From the NCBI GenBank assembly GCA_016195085.1, contig JACQAG010000022.1, positions 207,918 through 271,917 of the forward strand: 64,000 nucleotides of DNA, written 5' to 3'. Below are positions 55,483 to 62,410 of the stretch, piece by piece (positions within the stretch are counted from its first letter, which is position 1; the number at the start of each line of letters is the position of its first letter). This DNA comes from Pseudomonadota bacterium (lineage in GTDB: Bacteria; Pseudomonadota; Alphaproteobacteria; SHVZ01). Below the pieces are notes generated by a model. It was not told the origin of the DNA, ran no database searches, and saw nothing but the letters and a program-made list of their open reading frames with translations. A program made the position numbers and the translations under genes.

Positions 55483-55545
55483 CAGGTTTCAGGTGTCAGT
55501 GATCAAATTCCCGATACGCCTGAAACCTGACACCTGAAACCTGAC
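55483..55545. repeat. Inverted and tandem short repeat before DUF1491
   Basis: An 18-bp arm (55483-55500) is perfectly inverted at 55528-55545, and the right side also repeats CCTGAAACCTGACA in tandem. It lies between the M20 and DUF1491 genes, ending 5 bases before the ATG. It could fold as a hairpin that masks the DUF1491 ribosome site. Confidence 0.6.
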
Positions 55546-55550
55546 ACCTG

Positions 55551-55889
55551 ATGACTGGCTCCCGTCTTCCAACCGAGCTCTGGGTCATGGCCCATGTCCG
55601 CCGTCTGATCGGCGAGGGCATCCCTGCCACCATCGTGCACCGGGGCGATGCCGATGCCGGCGGCGTCCTCATCAAGCTCTATCTCGGCAAGGAAGGGTGC
55701 CGGGTGCTGACTCAGGTGAGCGACGCCGAGGGAAAAATCGCCTGGATGGGGGCGCTCCAAGGCAAGACCGTGCCGGAAGCCGAGGCCGATGCCTATATCG
55801 CCCGCCAGAGATCCCGCGACAGCGACCTCTGGGTCGTCGAAATCGAGGACCGCCTCGGCCGCCATCCGTTCGAGGGCAAGATCATCTGA
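55551..55889 (+). CDS. DUF1491 family protein
   Basis: 112 residues, soluble, of the alphaproteobacterial DUF1491 family. Seen are the N-terminal RLPTELWVMAHVRRLIGEGIP, VVHRGDADAGG-like centre (IVHRGDADAGG here), and C-terminal ADAYIARQRSRDSDLWVVEIEDR-type end with HPFEGK. No biochemical function is established. The start ATG 55551 directly follows a large inverted repeat and lacks a clear ribosome site. Confidence 0.88.
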   Translation: MTGSRLPTELWVMAHVRRLIGEGIPATIVHRGDADAGGVLIKLYLGKEGCRVLTQVSDAEGKIAWMGALQGKTVPEAEADAYIARQRSRDSDLWVVEIEDRLGRHPFEGKII

Positions 55890-55905
55890 ATGGGGGCCGC
55901 GTTGC

Positions 55906-56955
55906 TTAGCTGCGCACAGGCGTCAGCAGGTCGCGGAACTCGGTGAAGCGCTGGATCTTGGCGAGGAGATAGTCGCCGTAGCGGATGGGTGCGGCGGCGA
56001 GCTCCGCATCGGCGGCCAAGCCCGGGATCGGGCGGATAATCGCATCAAGTGCGGGCTCGAAGAAGAAGGGGATGGAAAAGCGCGGGATCCTGCTGCCGAG
56101 ATCGTCGCCGAGCACCCGGTGCTGGGTGGCGAGGAAGGCCCCGCCGGTCCAGCGCTGCATGAGATCGCCGAGATTGACCACCAGCGCATGCTCCCTCGGC
56201 GGTACGTCGATCCAATGCCCGGCGGTGTTGCGCACCTGCAGCCCGCCGACGCGGTCCTGGTAGAGGAGGGTGAGGCAACCGGAATCCGTATGCGCGGCGG
56301 TCATGATCGTGCGTTTGAGGCCGTGATGGACGCAAAGCGTCGCCTCTTCGACGCCAGCGACGGATTCCGGCGTTCTGGGCGGGTAGTGCAGCAGGCGAAG
56401 GGTCGATGCACCTTGGCCGAACGCCGCATCGAACCAGGCCTCCTCCAGGCCGAGATGGCGGGCGATCGCGTGCAGCAGCAGAAAGCCCAGATCCTCCATC
56501 TCGGCGGCATAGGCGCACATGGCCGCACGCCATCCCGGAAGCGAGGTTTCCTCGGGCCAGACATTGGGCTCGTTCAGAATGTCGTCCTTCGCTGCGGCGG
56601 ATGGACGGTCGCGCTCGACTCCGAGATCGATGCCTTCCTTGTAGGAGGGCATCCGGTCGAGGGGATGGTAGTAGCCGCGATAGACGTTGCGGTTCGCCGG
56701 CTCATAGCGCCGCCGTGCCAGACGTCGCTTTGCTTCTGCTGCGAGGTCGAAGAACCGGAGCAGACGCTGCTGCCGGCGCGCGAGGGCACCGGGCTCGGCG
56801 GAATGGCCGGTGATGAGGAAGAAGCCGACATCGCGACACGCAGCTCCGAGTGCTGCATCGACGGCGGCTCTTGCCGCCGCACTGCGCCCGCGCAACGGCG
56901 CCACGTCGATAATGGGAATCGAATCAAAGCCGATTCTGCGATTCTGGCCGGTCAT
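55906..56955 (-). CDS. Isopenicillin N synthase-family 2OG-Fe(II) oxygenase
   Basis: 349 residues. The N-terminal DIOX_N part (IPIIDVAPLRG, GFFLITGH) is followed by the jelly-roll core with Fe(II) ligands His222 and Asp224 (AHTDSG) and His279 (TQHRVL), and Arg292-x-Ser294 (PRFSIPFF) for the 2-oxoglutarate carboxylate. Length and motifs fit the family of plant-like and bacterial dioxygenases. ATG 56955 is used; ATG 56967 is possible. It converges on DUF1491 with a 16-bp gap. The substrate is unknown. Confidence 0.9.
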   Translation of the reverse strand: MTGQNRRIGFDSIPIIDVAPLRGRSAAARAAVDAALGAACRDVGFFLITGHSAEPGALARRQQRLLRFFDLAAEAKRRLARRRYEPANRNVYRGYYHPLDRMPSYKEGIDLGVERDRPSAAAKDDILNEPNVWPEETSLPGWRAAMCAYAAEMEDLGFLLLHAIARHLGLEEAWFDAAFGQGASTLRLLHYPPRTPESVAGVEEATLCVHHGLKRTIMTAAHTDSGCLTLLYQDRVGGLQVRNTAGHWIDVPPREHALVVNLGDLMQRWTGGAFLATQHRVLGDDLGSRIPRFSIPFFFEPALDAIIRPIPGLAADAELAAAPIRYGDYLLAKIQRFTEFRDLLTPVRS

Positions 56956-57195
56956 TCCATTTTCCATCCACGCGCTCGCTGCATCGTGCGGTTGCCGATC
57001 GCCAGTGCCTATCGCCGGTCGGAAGCCATGCAAGAGTCAAGCATCACCTGGACTTACAGGCAGTCCGGGAAAAGTATCCACAGGTCAAAAATATTTGCCG
57101 CAATTTCGAGGAAAATTCCGCTTAACATCACTTTTTATGCTAGCGATAATTGTGGCTCTGTCGCAGTCGGCAGCGAGACAGGAGGTGATCGATCC

Positions 57196-57465
57196 ATGTT
57201 TGAACGCATCGAGGTCCGTGTCGGCCAAGTCTACCAGGAAGCGGATCGCCTCAAGGGCAAATGGCAGGTCGAAGCCTTCGTTCGCGTCCCCGGCATCGGC
57301 CCCCATGTCCGCCTTACCAGCCTCGACGATCGCTCGACGAAGCGCACCTTGGCCGCGAGCGCCGTCGGCGATCCCAGACGCTTTCATCCCATCGGCGATG
57401 CCGAGCCGGCGTGGACGCCGGGCATCAGCGGGCCGGGCGAGCTCATCGCCAAAGCGCAGGCTTAG
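57196..57465 (+). CDS. Small hypothetical protein with full-length Shine-Dalgarno
   Basis: 89 residues, soluble. The sequence has a beta-rich N-terminus (FERIEVRVGQVYQEADRLKG), a KWQVEAFVRV strand, and a C-terminal GPGELIAKAQ. No family recognised. The ribosome site AGGAGGTGATC (57180-57190) matches the 16S tail over 11 bases, five bases before ATG 57196, so a high translation rate is expected. An AT-rich promoter-like region precedes it (about 57085-57145). It reads away from the oxygenase gene. Confidence 0.65.
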   Translation: MFERIEVRVGQVYQEADRLKGKWQVEAFVRVPGIGPHVRLTSLDDRSTKRTLAASAVGDPRRFHPIGDAEPAWTPGISGPGELIAKAQA

Positions 57466-57869
57466 CCGCCACGACCTGTCGAGCCGGCGCAAAGGCCGCC
57501 GGCTCGCGACCTCGTCCGCCGCCTTGTTGCCGGCGATGACGCGCACTCCGTCTCGAACCTGCGCCGGTCCCATACGGGCACCGGCCCGAAAAACGAGTTG
57601 GGGTGCTGGCGAAGGGCTTTAAAAGAAAGACGTGCAAATCCCGAGCAGAAGCCGCTTTCGTAGCAGTGTGCTAGCGAAGGGCGGCCGACTTTCCAAGCGA
57701 CCCCAAGGGTTTGCGCGGGCAGGCAGGGGTGTGGCCCGCGTCGGAGCCGACGCCGATTTGCTGCGTCGTGGGCGCTGTTCTAGTCTGTACGTTCGACAAA
57801 TCTGATCGGACTAGAACCGGCGCCCGCGGGACGCGGCGACCGGCGTCAATAGTCCGCCAAGGTGAGGCA
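57466..57869. promoter_or_regulatory. Region upstream of aioX with inverted repeat
   Basis: 404 bp without a gene. GTTCTAGTC (57777-57785) and GACTAGAAC (57809-57817) are a perfect 9-bp inverted repeat with 23 bp between, 53 bp before aioX. It may be an operator or part of a promoter. No sigma-54 site was seen here, so aioXSR is probably driven separately from aioBA. Confidence 0.45.
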
Positions 57870-58769
57870 ATGCCCAGTACATGGTTGGATGCCGGCAGGT
57901 TGCCACGCCTGCCTCGCCGGCAATTCATCAAGGGAGTCTTAGGCGGAGTCCTAGCGACCGCGGCCACTGCCGGCGCGCCTGCGCGTGCTTCGGAGAACGT
58001 CAGTTTCGGCCTCACTCCGGTCTTCCTCGACAATGATATCGAGCTGCTCGCGAAGCTGCAGGCGTATCTCGCACGCAAGCTCGAGCGACCGGTGACCCTG
58101 GTGAAGCGGCGGACATACCAGGAGATCACCGCGATGCTGTTGTCGGGACAGCTCAATGCGGCGTGGATCTGCGACGATCCGTATGTCCAGTACCAGGACC
58201 AGCTAGCGTTGCTCGCCGTACCAGTCTACCGGGGTCATCCGCTGTATCAAACCTATGTGACGGTGAGCGAGCGTAGCCGTGCGCGGACCTTTGACGAGAT
58301 TCGCGGCACGGTCCACGCATTCTCCGATCCCGACAGCACGTCAGGCTACCTGATCACTCGCTGGCTCCTGGCACTTCGTCAGACCACGCCGGCGGATTTC
58401 TTCCATAGCTTCTTCTTCACCTATGGCCACCGCAATGTGATCCGCGCCGTCCGAGCGGGCCTGGCGGAGAGCGGCAGCATTGATGGCTATGTGTGGGATG
58501 TCATGCAGGAGAGGGAGCCCGACCTGGTTAGGAACACACGGATCGTCTATCGCTCTGAATGGCTTGGCTTTCCTCCCATCGTCGCCTTGCAGGCGATGCG
58601 GGACGCCCCGGTCGTCAAGGCAATCGAGGCGGCGCTTCTTGGCATGCATTTGGACGAGCTCGGCCGCGAGATTCTGTCGATCCTAGCGCTGGACAAATTC
58701 GGACCGGGGACGCCCGACATGTATGAGAGCACCATGGAGAAATGGCTCTTGGTGAAAGCGCAGGTGTGA
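57870..58769 (+). CDS. aioX: Periplasmic arsenite-sensing protein AioX
   Basis: 299 residues of the phosphonate-type (PhnD-like) periplasmic binding family. The signal peptide has a Tat-like RRQFIKG (16-22) and cleaves near PARASE. The mature protein has a single cysteine, Cys101 in AAWICDDP, matching the position expected for the arsenite-binding Cys of known AioX (Cys108 in the Rhizobium NT-26 protein). It binds As(III) and presents it to AioS. ATG 57870 has AGGTGAGG upstream; earlier in-frame starts lie in non-coding sequence. It overlaps aioS by one base. Confidence 0.9.
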   Translation: MPSTWLDAGRLPRLPRRQFIKGVLGGVLATAATAGAPARASENVSFGLTPVFLDNDIELLAKLQAYLARKLERPVTLVKRRTYQEITAMLLSGQLNAAWICDDPYVQYQDQLALLAVPVYRGHPLYQTYVTVSERSRARTFDEIRGTVHAFSDPDSTSGYLITRWLLALRQTTPADFFHSFFFTYGHRNVIRAVRAGLAESGSIDGYVWDVMQEREPDLVRNTRIVYRSEWLGFPPIVALQAMRDAPVVKAIEAALLGMHLDELGREILSILALDKFGPGTPDMYESTMEKWLLVKAQV

Positions 58770-60220
58770 TGCTACGCCTCCTGAGCGTCACGAGCTGGCC
58801 TCTTGCGCTCAAGGTTCCGCTCCTTGTTGCCGCGCTGATGGTGGCGATTGCCGTAACCATCTCGCAAGTCGTGCTCTCGCGCCTCGTCAAGGATCAGGAA
58901 AGCAATCTCGCCCTTCTGACGGGAGCCTATCTCGACGGGCTCTCGGCGGCCGTGCTGCCCGCTGTGATCCGCGGCGACGTTTGGGAGGCATTTGACTCTC
59001 TCGACCGAGCGCGTGGCCAGTATGCGGGTGTCGAAGCGCGCTACGCTATTGTGGAACTGCCAAACGGCGCAGTGCTCGCCGCCTCCGATCCAGTTCGCTT
59101 TCCCACGCAGAGTGCAGTGCCGGACGAGCTGCGCAAGCGGTTCGGTGCGGATGACGGTCTCGTCATCGATGATGCGTCTGGGCTGGCATGGCTCGCGCGA
59201 ACGCTACGGACGAAGGGATTTGCCGTCGGCCGGTTGCTGGCGGAAATCGACATTGTCGATCTACTGCGCGTGCGGCACCAGGTCCTGGCAACTCTGATCC
59301 TCGTGAACGGTGGATTGACGCTTGCCTTCGCTATCGGCGGCTATCTCATGCTGAAACGCATGCTTCAGCCCCTGGGTGTGCTGGCTCGCTATGTCGAAAG
59401 CATCCGGGAGGGCCGCATTGAGTCGATCCCCGAGCGCCATCGCCGACGCTTCAAAAGTGAGTTCGGCCAGCTCTTCGACCGGTTCAATGCAATGGCCCGC
59501 GCGGTCAGCGAGCGCGAGACGCTGGCCTCGCATCTGGCCGAGCAGGAGAAGTACGCCATGCTTGGAAGGCTCGCCTCCGGCATGGCGCACGAGGTCAACA
59601 ATCCGCTCGGGGGCATGTTGAACGCGATCGACACCATCCAGGCGCATGGCGACGACCCTGAGGTGCTCCGGAAGTCCCTGGAATTCCTGAAACGCGGACT
59701 TGCCGGTATCCGCAATGTCGCGCGCGCGACCCTCGTCACCTACAAGGGCGGGGCTGACGCCGCTCTCCTCACGCCGGGCGACCTCGACGATCTGCCGTTC
59801 CTGGTGCAGCACGAGACAGGCGTCCGCCAGCTCCGCCTTGAATGGCGAAACCGGATCGAGGAGCCGCTCGCAATCGACGGTCCGGCGGTGCGACAGATCA
59901 CGCTCAATCTCCTTCTCAACGCGTGCGGCGCTTCGCCGGCGGGGGGATGCGTCACGGTCGACGCCTTATCTTCCGGCGGCGCGTTGCGGATTGTCGTTTC
60001 GGATGAAGGGCCGGGCCTACCCAGTGACATGGCCGCGCTCCTCGACCAGGCCGACGAGGTGCCGCCTCCGCGCGCGAGCAAGGGCCTGGGGCTCTGGACG
60101 ACCGGGCACTTGGTCCGTCGGCTCAAAGGCAGCGTCGCGGTCGAGCGTCCGACCGGCGGCACGCGCGTACTCGTAACTCTGCCGGTCGTGGTGGGTAAGG
60201 AGACGCTCCATGCCGCGTGA
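58769..60220 (+). CDS. aioS: Sensor histidine kinase AioS
   Basis: 483 residues. Membrane helices near 14-38 and 178-203 enclose a periplasmic sensor (about 39-177) that should contact AioX. A HAMP-like segment follows, then HisKA with phospho-His in GMAHEVNNPLGGML and a HATPase with NLLLNAC, DEGPGLP and KGLGLW. ATG 58769 overlaps the aioX stop by one base; ATG 58742 would add nine residues. The 11-base overlap with aioR at the 3' end supports coupling. Together they form the arsenite two-component system. Confidence 0.9.
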   Translation: MLRLLSVTSWPLALKVPLLVAALMVAIAVTISQVVLSRLVKDQESNLALLTGAYLDGLSAAVLPAVIRGDVWEAFDSLDRARGQYAGVEARYAIVELPNGAVLAASDPVRFPTQSAVPDELRKRFGADDGLVIDDASGLAWLARTLRTKGFAVGRLLAEIDIVDLLRVRHQVLATLILVNGGLTLAFAIGGYLMLKRMLQPLGVLARYVESIREGRIESIPERHRRRFKSEFGQLFDRFNAMARAVSERETLASHLAEQEKYAMLGRLASGMAHEVNNPLGGMLNAIDTIQAHGDDPEVLRKSLEFLKRGLAGIRNVARATLVTYKGGADAALLTPGDLDDLPFLVQHETGVRQLRLEWRNRIEEPLAIDGPAVRQITLNLLLNACGASPAGGCVTVDALSSGGALRIVVSDEGPGLPSDMAALLDQADEVPPPRASKGLGLWTTGHLVRRLKGSVAVERPTGGTRVLVTLPVVVGKETLHAA

Positions 60221-61541
60221 GAAGGGCCAAATCGGAGTCATCGAGGATGATCCGGTGATTGGAGGAACGCTCGTACATCGGCTTGAGCTCGAGGGCTATG
60301 CGCCATATTGGTGGCGGACCGGAGCACAGGCGGTTGATGGTTTGCGAACAGCGCGTCCGGATCTCATCGTTTGCGACATCCGGCTCCCCGACATGAGTGG
60401 AGAGGATGTATTTCTAAAGGTGTTGCCTTTGCTCGGAGGCACACCCTTCCTCTTCGTGACGGCTTTCGGCCAGATCGAGCAGGCGGTCCGGCTCACGAAA
60501 GCAGGGGCGGTCGATTACATTGCGAAGCCCTACGCGCTACTGGACTTGCTTCAACGCATTCCGCGGCTGATCGCCCAGCGCCCCGGATCCGAGGGCGTGC
60601 TCGGAACGTCCGAGGCGATGCGCCGCGTCGAGGCGCTGCTGATGCGGGTTGCCGATGTCGACAGCTCGCTCCTCTTCATCGGCGAGAGCGGGGTCGGCAA
60701 GGAGGTCGCAGCGCGCTTCATACATCGCCTCTCCACGCGTGCTGGGGCACCGTTCATGGCGGTGAACTGCGCGGCAGTCCCGAGCGAGCTCATCGAAAGC
60801 GAGCTCTTCGGCCATGAGCGAGGCGCTTTCACCGGCGCTCAGACGAGGCACCATGGATATGTCGAGCGTGCAAGGGAAGGAACGCTGTTCCTGGACGAGG
60901 TTAGCGAACTCGCGATTCCGGTTCAGGCAAAGCTCCTCCGTCTCCTTCAGGAGCGCGCCTTTACCCGCGTCGGCGGCGAAGCGGCGATCAAGGCCAATGC
61001 TAGGATCATGTGCGCGAGCAACTCCGACCTAGAGCGTGCTGTTGCAGATGGCCGGTTCCGGCGCGACCTCTATTACCGGATAAACGTGATCTCGGTGGCG
61101 ATTCCGCCGTTGCGCGAGCGGTCCGATGACGTTCTTCCGCTCGCGCGGTTCTTCTTGCGAGAGTTTGCAGAGTCGTTTAACCGCGAAATTCATGGCTTCA
61201 CCCCTGAGGCCGAGCAAGCGCTACTGGCGCACGACTGGCCTGGAAACGTTCGCGAACTGCGAAACCGGGTCGAGCGAGCGGTGGCGCTTGCGCCTGCGCC
61301 ATGGATCGGCGCCGGCGCGCTATTCCCTGAGGCGCACGAACAAGCCGAGTCCGATGGTCTCTTGCCAAGCCTAGCCGAGATCCGAGATCGCGCCGAGCGC
61401 CAGCACATCCGTGCCGCACTCTCCAGAACCTCTGGCCGTGTCGAGGATGCGGCTAAGCTGCTCGGCATATCCCGTTCCACACTCTTCGAAAAAATGCGCA
61501 AGCTCGACATTCGGTCAGGCGCGAACGCCTCCAGTCATTGA
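60210..61541 (+). CDS. aioR: Sigma-54-dependent response regulator AioR
   Basis: 443 residues of the NtrC type. The receiver has IEDD, phospho-Asp56 (VCDIRLPDMSG) and Lys in IAKPY. The AAA+ domain has Walker A GESGVGKE, the sigma-54 contact loop GAFTGA, and Walker B LFLDEVSE. A Fis-type helix-turn-helix ends the protein (VEDAAKLLGISRSTLFEKM). Start ATG 60210 follows AAGGAG. It should bind upstream of the sigma-54 promoter at 61814 and switch on aioBA when arsenite is present. Confidence 0.92.
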   Translation: MPREKGQIGVIEDDPVIGGTLVHRLELEGYAPYWWRTGAQAVDGLRTARPDLIVCDIRLPDMSGEDVFLKVLPLLGGTPFLFVTAFGQIEQAVRLTKAGAVDYIAKPYALLDLLQRIPRLIAQRPGSEGVLGTSEAMRRVEALLMRVADVDSSLLFIGESGVGKEVAARFIHRLSTRAGAPFMAVNCAAVPSELIESELFGHERGAFTGAQTRHHGYVERAREGTLFLDEVSELAIPVQAKLLRLLQERAFTRVGGEAAIKANARIMCASNSDLERAVADGRFRRDLYYRINVISVAIPPLRERSDDVLPLARFFLREFAESFNREIHGFTPEAEQALLAHDWPGNVRELRNRVERAVALAPAPWIGAGALFPEAHEQAESDGLLPSLAEIRDRAERQHIRAALSRTSGRVEDAAKLLGISRSTLFEKMRKLDIRSGANASSH

Positions 61542-61868
61542 GCAGCGCATGGCCCCGACGATTCCGCGAAGATAGCGCTCTGACGCACCCTCCCGTCTTC
61601 AGGCCAGCTCGCCCAACCAGTCCCCCGACGACGGCGACCCGCCGGTAGCGGTGACCGACAAGATTTGTCGCCCTACTGAAGGGCTTCGATCTGCGCTGCG
61701 GGCTTGGTGGCCGCTCCGAGGAACCGGACTGTGATTGGCCCCAAAGTCCAGAAGTTCGGACGGGGCAGAGTTACAAGCTCTTCAAAATAAAGCGTTTACC
61801 CGTTGTTTTGGCATGGCATGGCCATTGCTGCTGCGTGGCCAAGAGAAACCTTGGGGAGGACAGTTCCG
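61542..61868 (+). promoter_or_regulatory. aioBA control region
   Basis: 327 bp between aioR and aioB. It should hold the AioR enhancer sites, which I could not identify with confidence, and carries the sigma-54 promoter and ribosome site listed separately. No gene was seen. Confidence 0.6.
61814..61829 (+). promoter_or_regulatory. Sigma-54 (-24/-12) promoter of aioBA
   Basis: TGGCAT-N5-TTGCT: GG at 61815-61816 and GC at 61827-61828 are exactly 10 bases apart, the required spacing. Transcription would start near 61840, about 30 bases before the aioB ATG. The GGGGAGGA ribosome site is at 61853-61860. Confidence 0.85.
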
Positions 61869-62408
61869 ATGAAGACGTGCAGCAAGATGGCCAATATCGG
61901 CCGTCGGCAATTCCTTGGAGGAGGTGCCACGGCCGCGATTGCGACAGCAGCGGGAAGCGCGTTTTCGACGGGAGAGGCCCAAGCGACACCGGCTCTGGCG
62001 CGGGTCGACTATCCAAGTCAAAAGCTCGCCAATCTCCGGGACCTCAAGGTCGACCAGCCAACCCAGATCACCTACCCCGACAAAGATTCCCCGGGCGTCC
62101 TGCTCAAGCTCGGGCGGACCGTCGAGGGCGGCATCGGCCCGGATCGCGACATCGTGGCGTTCTCGACTCTGTGCCCGCACAAGGGTTTCCCCCTCAACTA
62201 CAGCGCAGCGGACAAGTCGTTGAACTGCCCAGGCCACTACTCGCGCTTTGACTGCGAGAAGGGGGGTCAGGAGATCTTCGGCCACGCAACGCAGAACCTC
62301 GCGCAGTTCCGGCTGCGCGTCGACTCCATGGGCGACATCTTCGCCGAGGCGGTCGACGAGATGATCTATGGCCGCTACAGCAACATCCTTTCTGCAGCGA
62401 GGGGCTAG
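61869..62408 (+). CDS. aioB: Arsenite oxidase Rieske subunit AioB
   Basis: 179-residue small subunit. A Tat signal (GRRQFLGGG, residues 11-19) exports it folded with its partner. The Rieske [2Fe-2S] ligands are Cys102 and His104 (CPHKG) and Cys120 and His123 (CPGH). The two positions that form a disulphide in the Alcaligenes enzyme are Phe107 and Gly122 here, as in the Rhizobium NT-26 type. It passes electrons from AioA to a cytochrome. It is two bases before aioA and directly after a sigma-54 promoter. Confidence 0.95.
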   Translation: MKTCSKMANIGRRQFLGGGATAAIATAAGSAFSTGEAQATPALARVDYPSQKLANLRDLKVDQPTQITYPDKDSPGVLLKLGRTVEGGIGPDRDIVAFSTLCPHKGFPLNYSAADKSLNCPGHYSRFDCEKGGQEIFGHATQNLAQFRLRVDSMGDIFAEAVDEMIYGRYSNILSAARG

Positions 62409-62410
62409 CC

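Noticed and set aside
55789-57195. Long N-terminal extension of the small protein at 57196
   Set aside because: It runs antisense to the 2OG oxygenase. The 11-base ribosome site before ATG 57196 gives the true start.
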